From assembly GCF_900460525.1 (NCBI RefSeq), contig NZ_UHIY01000001.1, positions 744,001 through 808,000 on the forward strand: a stretch of DNA of 64,000 nt, given 5' to 3'. Position 1 is the stretch's first letter. The number at the start of each line of letters is the position of its first letter. This document shows, piece by piece, positions 50,451-59,878 of the stretch. The stretch comes from Yersinia kristensenii (GTDB lineage: Bacteria > Pseudomonadota > Gammaproteobacteria > Enterobacterales > Enterobacteriaceae). Below the pieces are notes generated by a model. That model saw nothing but the letters and a program-made list of their open reading frames with translations. It searched no databases and had not been told where the DNA came from. The position numbers and the translations under genes were made by a program.

Positions 50451-51686
50451 ATGATGAAAATGTTGGGTAAAAAAAACCTATTACTGGCTATTCTTCTCGG
50501 TTCTTCACCCTTTATTTACGCGGCAGAAAGCCATCCATTATTATTAAAAATGGATGATATAAACTATAGCATCGGCCAAATTAAACAAAACAACCCACTA
50601 TATGAAAAATCCTATAAAAATCTGATAGCTAAAGCCGACAAAGCCCTGAAAGCGCCACTCTATTCTGTCATGGATAAAAGCCTGTTAGCCGCCAGTGGCG
50701 ATAAACATGACTATTACAGCTTCCCGCCGTATTGGTGGCCGGACCCAAGTAAGAAAGACGGCATGCCTTATTTGCGTAAAGACGGCGAAACGAATCCCGA
50801 TGCCAATAGCGACGCGACGGATAAAAAACGCATGAACAGCTTCAGTGCCGATGTCTATTATCTGGCATTGGCTTATAGCTTTACCGGCAAGCCAGAGTAT
50901 GCCGAAAAAGCACGCGACTTATTGGTCAATTGGTTCGTCAACCCCAACACCCGCATGAACCCAAATCTGCAATATGCTCAAGCTATTCCGGGCATCAATG
51001 AGGGCCGAGGTATTGGCTTGATTGATAGTCGGGCTTTGGTAGACGTGATTGATGCTGTGGAATTGATAAGGCCCGCAAATGTCCTCAATGACGCCGACTA
51101 TCAAGCGATTAAACTTTGGTACAAAGATTTTTATCAATGGATGACTACCAGCCAGAATGGTTTTGAAGAGGATAATTGGCACAATAACCACGGCACCTAT
51201 TTTGATATGCAGGCCGCCTCTTTTGCCTTGTTCAGCGACCAAAAAGCCGCCGCACAAAAACGCTTGGAAATCACGCAACTGCGCAGAATTCCGTCGCATT
51301 TTGATATGCAGGGCCGACAAAATGCCGAATTGGAACGCACCCGCCCATGGCATTACAGTAATTTCCATCTGGAAGCCTACAACAAGCTGGGCCGCCTGGG
51401 TGAAGTGGCCGATAAAGATATCTGGAACTTTAGCCTTGATGAACACAGTTTGAAAAAAGGCTATCAATATGTCGCGGGCTTTATCAATACCGACCAAGTT
51501 TGGCCATACAAAGACTTGGACGGGGTACAAGATAAAAAAGCCTTGGTCAATATGATAACGGCCGCCCGCGCCTACCCGGCTGACGCTGATTTCCAACAGA
51601 AAGCGCAATACCTGATTACCCAATACCCGGATGCCGTTGAAATCCTGCTTTACCCAATAACACAGCCACTGAACACAAAAAAATAA
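50451..51686 (+). CDS. Secreted alginate lyase-like protein (PL5-type)
   Basis: A 411-residue protein with a signal peptide (MMKMLGKKNLLLAILLGSSP, cleavage near Ala24-25), so it acts in the periplasm or outside. The alpha/alpha-toroid lyase domain shows DYYSFPPYWWPDP, RMNPNLQYAQAIPG, HNNH at 244-247 and LERTRPWHYS with Arg296 and Tyr302. It is paralogous to the cytosolic enzyme at 44538. It should cut polyuronate chains into unsaturated oligomers for the neighbouring importer. It starts after a clear AAGGAAAG ribosome binding site and is followed after 22 bases by the heparinase II/III-type gene. Confidence 0.87.
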   Translation: MMKMLGKKNLLLAILLGSSPFIYAAESHPLLLKMDDINYSIGQIKQNNPLYEKSYKNLIAKADKALKAPLYSVMDKSLLAASGDKHDYYSFPPYWWPDPSKKDGMPYLRKDGETNPDANSDATDKKRMNSFSADVYYLALAYSFTGKPEYAEKARDLLVNWFVNPNTRMNPNLQYAQAIPGINEGRGIGLIDSRALVDVIDAVELIRPANVLNDADYQAIKLWYKDFYQWMTTSQNGFEEDNWHNNHGTYFDMQAASFALFSDQKAAAQKRLEITQLRRIPSHFDMQGRQNAELERTRPWHYSNFHLEAYNKLGRLGEVADKDIWNFSLDEHSLKKGYQYVAGFINTDQVWPYKDLDGVQDKKALVNMITAARAYPADADFQQKAQYLITQYPDAVEILLYPITQPLNTKK

Positions 51687-51708
51687 GCACCGCGAGGACA
51701 CACCAGAT

Positions 51709-53754
51709 ATGAAGCAGTTTACGGATCGGCAGATGGCTAAAATCCGCCAGCGCGTTGTGCAACATCAGGGAAATACAGTACAGCAACAGGGAAGTCCAGT
51801 GCAGCAGTCGGAGATTATTGCCACGCTGATTGCGGGTAATCAAGTGATTTTGGACTCGGAAACACAAGTCCCGACCACCGGTATCGCCACTTGGAACCAT
51901 TACTATTATTGCCCTGATCACGGTGTGATGTTGGAGTGGGATCGCCATTCACCGACTCAACACCGTTGCCCGATAGACTCTCATCTGTTTAGCGGAGAAC
52001 CCTATGATGGCGCCTGGTGGCGGGCGCTTAATGGCCTAAATGCCAAAGCCTGTAATCAGCTCGGTTTGCTGTGGCAACTGACTGGGGAAAGTCGTTACTT
52101 CAATAAAGTGCGGGATATTCTGATCAATTACGCCCGCTACTATCCTGACTATGAAGTTCATGGGGGTATTCCATACAACGGGCCGGGCAAGGCCAATGCA
52201 CAGACATTGTGTGAGGCCAATTGCCTGCTCGATTTTGCATTGGGTTATGATTTTATTGCTGATGCGCTCAGTCAGGAGCAACGCGACTGCATCGCCGGGC
52301 GTTTATTGCGGGAGGGTGCAGACTTCTTGATGCAACACCGCACCCGCCAGTTGCATAACCATGAAGTGAAGATCAGCAGCGCTATCGCGGTGATCGGCTT
52401 GATTCTTGAAGATGAACACTATGTTGAGTTTGCGGTAAATGCAGAGTATGGCCTGCGTTATCAGCTAGAACATGGCTTGTTTAATGAGGGATTATGGTTT
52501 GAAGGTTCAGTGCATTATCACTTTTATGCGCTGCAAGGTTTCTGGTCATTTGAGAAACTGGCCGCCGGTAGCCGCTACAGCCTGCTGGCATTGCCTTATT
52601 ACCGCGATATGCTCAGCTTCCCTTTAAAACTGCTGATGCCCGATGGCACATTCCCACGCATCAATGATTGTACTGCGGGTCAAGAGCAACTCAATCATGC
52701 CCATTTGTATGAGTTTGCTTTTAAAACCTATGGTAATGATGAATATGCTGCCGCCCTACAGCATATTTATCGCCATGAGCCGCGCCTAAATTTGGATGCT
52801 CTGCTGTATGGCGTTGAAGAATTACCATCACCAATGATTGATGTTATTCCCACAGATACACTGCATGCACCGGATTGTGGATTGACCATCTTACGCCAAC
52901 CGCAGTCTGGCCGTGCTTTACTGGTAAAACACAGCCCCTACGGGGGTGAGCATGATCATTATGATCGGCTGAATTTAATTCTGTTTGAGCAAGGACAGGA
53001 AATCCTGCCGGACTTAGGCACCACTGGCTATGGCGCACAGCTACATTATGGTTACTACAAAAATAGCGCCACTCACAATACGCTGAGTATTAACCAGGCA
53101 AATCAGCCGCCCGCTGTACCGGTGATTCATAACTGGCATCAATCGGCAAAATTTAGTTGGTTGGATACAGAGGTAGATTGGCGTAAAAAAGCGCCCGAGT
53201 TAGACAGCCATACGCGGGTTCAATGGGATTGCGAAGCTTATCGCGATGTAAAATTCCGTCGCCGTATTTTGTGGCTGGATGACGCCATTATTGACCTCAG
53301 CAGTATCGTTAATCCACATCAGCAAGAGTGGAATTGGACACTGCATATCGACGGTATGGCAATGGGCTCTGTGGGAGAAAGTGCCACCTTCAGCAACAAT
53401 GGGCCGATGCAATATTTACATCAGGTTACCACCCAACCACTCAATGGTGTGATTCAGTGTCACTATCAAACAGCGGCACGTCCGTTATCACTTTGGCTCG
53501 CCGCGGATGCCACCCTGTTTCAAGGGTTGGCACCGGCAAACCCGTCGGTGCGTGATATCAGTTATCTGATTTTGCGTCATCATCAACCCGAGTCACTGGT
53601 CACCTGCGTGTTTGATATGAATAACCACAATCCACTATTGAATGTTCAAGTGGACAATAATGGCGAGATATTATCCATCAAATTAACTCGTCAACAGCAG
53701 GTTATACAGGTGAATATTCCCTTTACCGACAATAGCCTACCGCTATTCAGTTAG
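51709..53754 (+). CDS. Heparinase II/III-family polysaccharide lyase (oligo-alginate lyase type, cytosolic)
   Basis: A 681-residue protein without signal peptide. The N-terminal alpha/alpha-toroid (~50-380) contains WNHYYYCPDHG, NHEVKISSAIAVIGLIL and EGSVHYHFYALQGFW. The C-terminal antiparallel beta-sandwich contains the heparinase II/III signature with GGEHDHYDRLNL and DLGTTGYG. The layout resembles exo-acting oligo-alginate lyases of families PL15/PL17 (Sphingomonas A1-IV, Agrobacterium Atu3025), which release unsaturated monouronates from imported oligomers. It is cotranscribed with the secreted PL5-type gene and followed by a terminator. Confidence 0.82.
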   Translation: MKQFTDRQMAKIRQRVVQHQGNTVQQQGSPVQQSEIIATLIAGNQVILDSETQVPTTGIATWNHYYYCPDHGVMLEWDRHSPTQHRCPIDSHLFSGEPYDGAWWRALNGLNAKACNQLGLLWQLTGESRYFNKVRDILINYARYYPDYEVHGGIPYNGPGKANAQTLCEANCLLDFALGYDFIADALSQEQRDCIAGRLLREGADFLMQHRTRQLHNHEVKISSAIAVIGLILEDEHYVEFAVNAEYGLRYQLEHGLFNEGLWFEGSVHYHFYALQGFWSFEKLAAGSRYSLLALPYYRDMLSFPLKLLMPDGTFPRINDCTAGQEQLNHAHLYEFAFKTYGNDEYAAALQHIYRHEPRLNLDALLYGVEELPSPMIDVIPTDTLHAPDCGLTILRQPQSGRALLVKHSPYGGEHDHYDRLNLILFEQGQEILPDLGTTGYGAQLHYGYYKNSATHNTLSINQANQPPAVPVIHNWHQSAKFSWLDTEVDWRKKAPELDSHTRVQWDCEAYRDVKFRRRILWLDDAIIDLSSIVNPHQQEWNWTLHIDGMAMGSVGESATFSNNGPMQYLHQVTTQPLNGVIQCHYQTAARPLSLWLAADATLFQGLAPANPSVRDISYLILRHHQPESLVTCVFDMNNHNPLLNVQVDNNGEILSIKLTRQQQVIQVNIPFTDNSLPLFS

Positions 53755-53767
53755 TCTTTTTCAGGAT

Positions 53768-53788
53768 GGGGCAATCATTGCCCCTCTT
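53768..53788 (+). terminator. Terminator after the heparinase II/III-family gene
   Basis: GGGGCAA and TTGCCCC (53768-53784) form a 7-bp stem with a TCA loop, followed by TCTTT. A second hairpin GGGGATAT / ATATCCCC at 53812-53834 follows it and may reinforce the boundary. Confidence 0.8.
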
Positions 53789-53839
53789 TATCGATACTTA
53801 TCTCTTTTAGCGGGGATATTTCCAGCATATCCCCCCAGA

Positions 53840-54307
53840 GAAAAGGATTTATGGCGAGAAACAGCCTGATAACGTGATTTAGATAACATTTACTGCATAA
53901 GATGCATATGAATTTATATGCAAAATAAGCCTATAAGTTTAGATGTAACAAATAATTATGGATTAACAAATAAAATACAAAATCTATTAAGAAGCCGCAC
54001 TCATTGCTAATATCGCATAATAATAAACCCGCCAATGTATCCGCCGTGTTAAATATAATCTTACTGTATTGCATAACACCCAGTACAGTTTTGAATAAAT
54101 ACCGTTAAAAATGAATAAAAATAGTTATTTATTCATTTTTTAGTCAAAAGGCATTTGATAATCGGATAAAAACGTGACATAAATCACAGAATGAATGAGT
54201 GTTATGACTAGAATAGCCGCCATCAGTTCGTTTTTTGAAAATCTTGTTTAAAACGGCAACCTTGTTTAAAACCAGAAATTTGTTTAAAAAACCAGAGACC
54301 TTACAAA
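53840..54307. other. AT-rich region upstream of speFL
   Basis: About 470 bases with no gene that I can support. The DNA is very AT-rich and should hold the promoter of the speFL-speF-potE unit. The one clear structure is a threefold 18-base repeat near its 3' end, listed separately. Confidence 0.45.
54243..54296. repeat. Three imperfect copies of an 18-base unit just before speFL
   Basis: TTGTTTAAAA occurs at 54244, 54262 and 54280, exactly 18 bases apart; the units continue with CGGCAAC, CCAGAAA or AACCAGA. They lie 12-65 bases before the speFL start, so they are in the promoter or the 5' end of the mRNA. Function unknown. Confidence 0.7.
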
Positions 54308-54412
54308 ATGGAAAATAACAACAAGAAAATGGCGCATATAAGGCGAACAACGCATTTAATGATGCCCGCACACCGTAGTTATTTTAATTTTTCTTATTAC
54401 CATTATAGATAA
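54308..54412 (+). CDS. speFL: SpeFL ornithine-sensing leader peptide
   Basis: A 34-codon gene on the speF leader. It begins MENNNKKMAHIRRTTHLM, against MENNNRTMPHIRRTTHIM in E. coli SpeFL as I recall it. The HIRRTTH core is kept, and the C-terminal part is rich in aromatic residues (SYFNFSYYHYR) as in the E. coli peptide. In E. coli ornithine binds in the exit tunnel with the nascent peptide, stalls the ribosome and thereby allows transcription to continue into speF. The position 458 bases upstream of speF and the conserved core support the same mechanism here. Terminal residues differ from E. coli. Confidence 0.9.
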   Translation: MENNNKKMAHIRRTTHLMMPAHRSYFNFSYYHYR

Positions 54413-54425
54413 TCTCCCTCCTGCG

Positions 54426-54453
54426 ATGACATCCGTTTTTATTGGATAGTCAT
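54426..54453 (+). promoter_or_regulatory. Hairpin just downstream of speFL
   Basis: ATGAC-ATCC pairs with GGAT-A-GTCAT around GTTTTTATT, beginning 14 bases after the speFL stop. In E. coli a stalled ribosome on speFL controls a hairpin and a Rho-dependent stop in this leader; this stem is the best local candidate. The remaining ~420 bases to speF are leader without another gene that I can support. Confidence 0.5.
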
Positions 54454-54870
54454 TGTCTATGCTCAATATTTAACAGCGACAAAAGTGCTTTATTGCCTTT
54501 GCGTGATGTTAACTATTGTCTGCGTTTTTCGAAAAGACAAACACTCGTAATATTTTCAAGCCTAACAGATTGGTGCATGTTATGACTCAATCTTTATGGG
54601 TCTGGTGTTTTCAGTCTTTCAGCAGAAACATAGCTATTCCGTAAAATTCAATGTCACCTTTGTCATTAATGCTAAATGACATATGGATCACTGCGTCTGA
54701 AATTCAGCCGTGGCGTTACGCAGCAAAGATATAAAGCAACCCAGATTATTAATGAATATTAATTCATTGATACGGATTGCTATATGCAGAATTTATTAAA
54801 CGACTAAATCCAACTTGCAAAAATGTTGGACGGGTTCATATACCCTAAATAAAATAAGAGAGAAAAATAA

Positions 54871-57036
54871 ATGAAGAAGTTAAATATCGCAGCAAGTACT
54901 TCAGCAATACCCTGCTTTGAAACCCAACGCGAAGTGGTGGATGTTTTACACACAGATTTTACTGATATTGCTGCCGTGGTACTTTCTGTTCAGGACATTA
55001 ATAATGGTGTCATTGAAAGTATTCATTCATTAGGCTTGGACATTCCAATTTTTGCGGCGGTTTGTTGTGAAGAGGAACTGAATACGGATGTATTACCATC
55101 TTTAAATGGAGTATTTGAACTATGCGGTGACAATACTGATTTTTACGGTAAACAGTTGGAATCCGCTGCTGAAAAATATGAGAAAGAGTTGCTGCCACCC
55201 TTCTTCAATACATTAAAAAAATATGTAGAAATGGGCAATTCTACTTTTGCCTGCCCAGGGCACCAAGGAGGGCAATTCTTCCGTAAACATCCAGCTGGTC
55301 GTCAATTTTTTGACTTCTACGGAGAAACTATTTTCCGTTCTGATATGTGTAATGCTGACGTCAAATTAGGTGATTTGCTTATTCATGAAGGCGCACCTTG
55401 TGATGCTCAAAAACATGCAGCAAAAGTATTTAATGCCGATAAAACTTATTTCGTCCTGAACGGGACTTCTGCCTCTAATAAAGTGGCAACCAATGCTCTG
55501 TTAGCCCGTGGTGATCTGGTGCTATTTGACCGCAATAATCACAAATCCAACCACCATGGCGCACTGATTCAAGCTGGGGCAACACCGGTGTATCTGGAAA
55601 CTGCCCGTAACCCGTTCGGCTTTATCGGCGGTATTGATGCCCACTGTTTCGAAGAAAAATACCTGCGCGAACAAATACGTGCCGTAGCGCCTGACCGGGC
55701 CAATGAAGCTCGCCCATTCCGTCTGGCCATTATTCAATTGGGGACTTATGACGGCACTATTTATAATGCCCGTCAGGTCGTGGATAAAATTGGTCACCTT
55801 TGCGATTATATTCTGTTCGACTCCGCTTGGGTTGGCTATGAACAATTTATTCCGATGATGAAAGATTGTTCACCATTATTGCTTGAACTGAATGAAAATG
55901 ATCCGGGCATTATCGTTACACAATCAGTGCATAAACAACAGGCTGGTTTCTCACAAACTTCGCAAATTCATAAGAAAGATAAACATATTAAAGGCCAAGA
56001 TCGTTATTGTAACCATAAGCGTTTTAATAATGCCTTTATGTTACATGCATCCACCAGCCCATTTTATCCATTATTCGCAGCATTAGATGTTAATGCGAAA
56101 ATGCATGAAGGAAAAAGTGGCCAGCGTATGTGGTTAGATTGTGTTAAGACTGGTATTGAAGCCCGTAAAATGATTTTAAATACCTGTAACATGATTAAAC
56201 CTTTTGTTCCGGTAGAGGTTGACGGTAAACCTTGGCAACAATATGACACCGATGCCATGGCACAAGATTTACGCTTCTTTAATTTTATTCCTGGCGAAAA
56301 ATGGCATGCTTTTGAAGGTTACGAAGAGTCACAATACTTTGTTGACCCATGTAAACTATTATTAACCACACCAGGGATTGATACCAATACTGGCGAATAT
56401 ACCACATCAGGTATTCCAGCGACTATTCTGGCTAACTTCCTGCGTGAAAATGGCATCGTGCCAGAAAAATGCGACCTTAACTCTATTCTGTTCTTATTAA
56501 CGCCAGCTGAAGACTTGGCGAAAATGCAACATTTGGTAGCACAAATTGCTCGCTTTGAACGTTTCATTGAAGAAGATGCATTGTTAAGTGAGGTATTACC
56601 AACGGTTTATCGTAATAACGAAACTCGTTATAAAGGATATACCATCGGTAAATTATGTCAGGAAATGCATGATCTTTATGTCAGCTATGATGTTAAACAG
56701 CTACAAAAAGAAATGTTCCGTAAACAATACTTCCCTAAAGTCGTGATGAATCCTCAGGATGCCAATATTGAATTCGTCCGCGGACATGCTGAATTAGTGC
56801 CACTGTGCAAAGCAGAAGGTCGAATTGCCGCTGAAGGTGCACTTCCTTACCCGCCGGGAGTATTGTGTGTTGTCCCTGGTGAAGTTTGGGGCGGTGCGGC
56901 TCAACGTTATTTCCTGGCACTTGAAGAAAGTATTAATTTATTGCCAGGCTTTGCACCTGAATTACAGGGTGTTTATTTACAAGTCGATGAAGATGGATGG
57001 AACCGCGCATACGGCTACATGATGAAAAATAAGTAA
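54871..57036 (+). CDS. speF: Inducible ornithine decarboxylase SpeF
   Basis: A 721-residue PLP-dependent decarboxylase of the prokaryotic fold-type I group: N-terminal flavodoxin-like wing (~1-105), large PLP domain with CPGHQGGQFFRKHPAG and the cofactor lysine Lys355 in QSVHKQQ, and a C-terminal domain. It is closer to E. coli inducible SpeF than to SpeC, shown by long identical stretches and by potE following. It makes putrescine from ornithine, raising cytoplasmic pH in acid. It is preceded by the SpeFL leader peptide. Confidence 0.96.
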   Translation: MKKLNIAASTSAIPCFETQREVVDVLHTDFTDIAAVVLSVQDINNGVIESIHSLGLDIPIFAAVCCEEELNTDVLPSLNGVFELCGDNTDFYGKQLESAAEKYEKELLPPFFNTLKKYVEMGNSTFACPGHQGGQFFRKHPAGRQFFDFYGETIFRSDMCNADVKLGDLLIHEGAPCDAQKHAAKVFNADKTYFVLNGTSASNKVATNALLARGDLVLFDRNNHKSNHHGALIQAGATPVYLETARNPFGFIGGIDAHCFEEKYLREQIRAVAPDRANEARPFRLAIIQLGTYDGTIYNARQVVDKIGHLCDYILFDSAWVGYEQFIPMMKDCSPLLLELNENDPGIIVTQSVHKQQAGFSQTSQIHKKDKHIKGQDRYCNHKRFNNAFMLHASTSPFYPLFAALDVNAKMHEGKSGQRMWLDCVKTGIEARKMILNTCNMIKPFVPVEVDGKPWQQYDTDAMAQDLRFFNFIPGEKWHAFEGYEESQYFVDPCKLLLTTPGIDTNTGEYTTSGIPATILANFLRENGIVPEKCDLNSILFLLTPAEDLAKMQHLVAQIARFERFIEEDALLSEVLPTVYRNNETRYKGYTIGKLCQEMHDLYVSYDVKQLQKEMFRKQYFPKVVMNPQDANIEFVRGHAELVPLCKAEGRIAAEGALPYPPGVLCVVPGEVWGGAAQRYFLALEESINLLPGFAPELQGVYLQVDEDGWNRAYGYMMKNK

Positions 57037-57126
57037 AATAAAAAGTATCTATTAAAAACAATCAATAACTCAAACCTGCGGGAAACTATTCCCGCAGTCT
57101 CTGAAATTTTAAAAGAGATAATAAAA

Positions 57127-58443
57127 ATGAGTAAAAAAAATAATAAGATGGGAGTCGTCCAGCTAACTATTCTGACCGCCGTCAATATGATGGGGTCCGG
57201 CATAATTATGCTGCCAACCAAACTCGCCGAAGTTGGGACGATTTCTATCGTTTCATGGTTAGTTACCGCAGTGGGTTCTATGGCGCTGGCTTATGCCTTT
57301 GCTCAGTGCGGGATGTTCAGCCGAAAATCAGGGGGAATGGGCGGTTATGCAGAATACGCTTTCGGCAAATCCGGCAACTTTATGGCCAACTATACCTATG
57401 GCGCATCCCTGCTGATTGCCAATATCGCCATTGCGATATCAGCAGTCGGTTACGGCACAGAGTTACTGGGTGCCACCTTAACGCCACTCGGTATTTGTAT
57501 CGCCACCATCGGCGTACTGTGGTTGGCAACTGTTGCTAACTTCGGTGGCGCACGTATTACCGGGCAAATCAGTAGTGTCACTATCTGGGGGGTAATTATC
57601 CCCGTCGTGGGGATTTCGATAATTGGGTGGTTCTGGTTTAGCGGCTCGGCCTATATGGCAGCATGGAATCCACATAACGTGCCGACCTTTGAAGCTATCG
57701 GCTCTTCTATCTCTATGACATTATGGGCTTTCCTGGGGCTGGAATCTGCCTGTGCCAACACTGACGCGGTAGAAAACCCTGAACGTAACGTTCCAATCGC
57801 AGTATTGGGTGGGACTTTAGGTGCAGCGGTTATCTACATCATTTCGACCAACGTTATCGCCGGTATTGTGCCGAATATGGATTTGGCCAACTCAACCGCG
57901 CCATTCGGCCTGGCATTCGCTTTTATGTTCACCCCAGCCGTCGGTAAAATCATCATGGCCTTGATGATTATGTCTTGTGTCGGTTCATTACTCGGCTGGC
58001 AGTTCACCATCGCTCAGGTATTTAAATCCTCTGCTGATGAAGGTTTCTTCCCGAAAATCTTCTCTAAAGTCAGTAAAGCTGATGCGCCAATCAAAGGGAT
58101 GCTGACCATTGTTGTCATCCAGAGTGTCTTGTCGCTAATGACCATTAGTCCGTCATTGAATAAACAATTCAATGTACTGGTCAATCTGGCGGTCGTGACC
58201 AATATCATCCCATATATTCTGTCGATGGCAGCGTTGGTAATTATTCAGAAAACTGCCAATGTCCCACCAGCCAAAGCACGCAAAGCCAATATCATTGCCT
58301 TTATTGGTGCGATGTACAGCTTCTATGCACTTTACAGTTCTGGTCAGGAAGCCATGACTTGGGGGGCGATTGTGACTTTCCTTGGTTGGACACTGTACGG
58401 CTTGGTTTCACCGCGCTTTGAGTTTGCAGCTAAGGCTAAATAA
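57127..58443 (+). CDS. potE: Putrescine-ornithine antiporter PotE
   Basis: A 438-residue APC-superfamily antiporter with about twelve transmembrane helices. It starts MSKKNNKMGVVQLTILTAVN and contains the GSGIIMLP motif on the first helix. It exchanges internal putrescine for external ornithine. It lies 90 bases after speF with a good AAAGAGA ribosome binding site and forms with speF an acid-response and polyamine operon. Confidence 0.96.
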   Translation: MSKKNNKMGVVQLTILTAVNMMGSGIIMLPTKLAEVGTISIVSWLVTAVGSMALAYAFAQCGMFSRKSGGMGGYAEYAFGKSGNFMANYTYGASLLIANIAIAISAVGYGTELLGATLTPLGICIATIGVLWLATVANFGGARITGQISSVTIWGVIIPVVGISIIGWFWFSGSAYMAAWNPHNVPTFEAIGSSISMTLWAFLGLESACANTDAVENPERNVPIAVLGGTLGAAVIYIISTNVIAGIVPNMDLANSTAPFGLAFAFMFTPAVGKIIMALMIMSCVGSLLGWQFTIAQVFKSSADEGFFPKIFSKVSKADAPIKGMLTIVVIQSVLSLMTISPSLNKQFNVLVNLAVVTNIIPYILSMAALVIIQKTANVPPAKARKANIIAFIGAMYSFYALYSSGQEAMTWGAIVTFLGWTLYGLVSPRFEFAAKAK

Positions 58444-58579
58444 GCAATAGAAAGGCTCATATTGAGCAAAATAGCGTCAATTTAAACTGTTCAGGTGCCA
58501 GCAGGTAAAAAAGTCAGGATGCAATAGGAAATTCCGGTAATAATGTTCCAAACCGCTACCCCCGGACTGGAATCAGATT

Positions 58580-58873
58580 ATGTCGGACAGCCTTTGGCAT
58601 CTCTATCTGCTGCGCACCGCCAGCGGTATGCTGTATACCGGCATTACCACTGATGTAGCAAGGAGACTCACGCAACATCAAGCAGGAAAAGGCGCCAAAG
58701 CGCTGCGGGGCAAGGGGGAGTTAGCGCTAGTATTTCATTGTGAAGCAGGGGATCGTTCAACTGCATTGAAACTGGAATATCGGGTGAAACAACTCAGTAA
58801 ACAGCAAAAAGAAAAGCTGGTGATGAACCAGCCTTCTTCATTGATATCATTGCTAGACGTTAAAACCGATTAA
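58580..58873 (+). CDS. yhbQ: GIY-YIG domain protein YhbQ
   Basis: A 97-residue single-domain GIY-YIG nuclease-like protein: LYLL at the start, [16 protein letters not shown] as the YIG motif with the conserved Arg, and a downstream Glu. E. coli YhbQ of the same size has been reported to have DNA endonuclease activity. Its 3' end overlaps the convergent yhbS by 14 bases. Confidence 0.9.
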   Translation: MSDSLWHLYLLRTASGMLYTGITTDVARRLTQHQAGKGAKALRGKGELALVFHCEAGDRSTALKLEYRVKQLSKQQKEKLVMNQPSSLISLLDVKTD

Positions 58874-59363
58874 ACGGCGCAGAAAACACCACTTCGCCAT
58901 CCGCATCAGTCAATGCATCTTCCGCTAACGCATACACCTGAAAGGCTTCTTCAGTACCCGGCCAACGGCAGGTTAATTGATGGCGGGCCGCCGGAACAAA
59001 ACCAAAACGCTGATAATAAGCCGGATCGCCTAATACCACGACAGCGGCATAGCCGAACTCATTCAGAGAATCGAGACCTTCATAGACCAGTTTCTCCGCC
59101 AAACCTTGCCGACGTAGGCCCTCTTCCACTGCGACCGGAGCCAGCGCAACCCATTGACGGTCTTCCCCCCCCACGTCTACCGGGCTGAATGCGACATAAC
59201 CAACTACACCGCCCTCATCATCCGTCGCCACAATACCCAGCGTCAATAAGCCGTCTTCGCGCAGTTGTTGCACCAAGTCCGCTTCATCATCTCGCTTGAA
59301 TGCCTGGCGCAATAAGGTATCAATCCCCGGCGCATCTACTGGAATTTCAACCCGGATCAGCAC
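58860..59363 (-). CDS. yhbS: GNAT-family N-acetyltransferase YhbS
   Basis: A 167-residue GNAT protein with the acetyl-CoA binding segment [19 protein letters not shown] and [10 protein letters not shown] near the end. It is encoded in an operon with ubiT (7-base overlap), as in E. coli. Substrate not established from the sequence. Confidence 0.9.
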   Translation of the reverse strand: MLIRVEIPVDAPGIDTLLRQAFKRDDEADLVQQLREDGLLTLGIVATDDEGGVVGYVAFSPVDVGGEDRQWVALAPVAVEEGLRRQGLAEKLVYEGLDSLNEFGYAAVVVLGDPAYYQRFGFVPAARHQLTCRWPGTEEAFQVYALAEDALTDADGEVVFSAPFNRF

Positions 59364-59878
59364 GATGCTAATGTACGGGAAGGACTCGCCGCACCCTCTT
59401 GCTGACCCGCTTCAATAAATTCAGCCAATTGTTGCAGACCCACTCGTAGTAGCGTCGGCATGGATTCCAATTCAATGGCATCCATCAGATTTTTCACATA
59501 CAGGCCCAATTCGGTATCCCCCTCAATTCGCAACCGGCGCTGGAAAAACAATGTATCCGGATCTTCTTTACGGGCAACGATCAAAATCAGATCGTTGGCA
59601 TCACCACTGAAGCTAACATCCGCCTCAGCCTGTTGGCTGACCACCAGCCTACCGCTTTCTACTGTCATAAACCATTGCAATGCGAGGTCGCGCACTTCAA
59701 TTTTTAACCAGCGAGACTCTAAAAACTCCAGATCACCGTCCAGTAATGCCTGACGGAATTGCCAACCCAGCACCTGTTCTAGTACCTGGCGCTGCAAGGC
59801 GAATGGTGTCAATTTTAATGGCCCTCGCAATAGCGCTGGCCCTTGACGCACTAGGCGTGCTCGTAGTTCTCCCAACAC
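59357..59878 (-). CDS. ubiT: UbiT (YhbT), SCP2-type lipid-binding protein of anaerobic ubiquinone synthesis
   Basis: A 173-residue protein with an SCP2 domain. UbiT, UbiU and UbiV are the accessory factors for oxygen-independent ubiquinone biosynthesis in E. coli; UbiT probably carries the isoprenoid intermediate. It lies divergently from ubiUV with a 233-base shared regulatory region, and overlaps yhbS downstream. Normal length. Confidence 0.93.
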   Translation of the reverse strand: MLGELRARLVRQGPALLRGPLKLTPFALQRQVLEQVLGWQFRQALLDGDLEFLESRWLKIEVRDLALQWFMTVESGRLVVSQQAEADVSFSGDANDLILIVARKEDPDTLFFQRRLRIEGDTELGLYVKNLMDAIELESMPTLLRVGLQQLAEFIEAGQQEGAASPSRTLASC

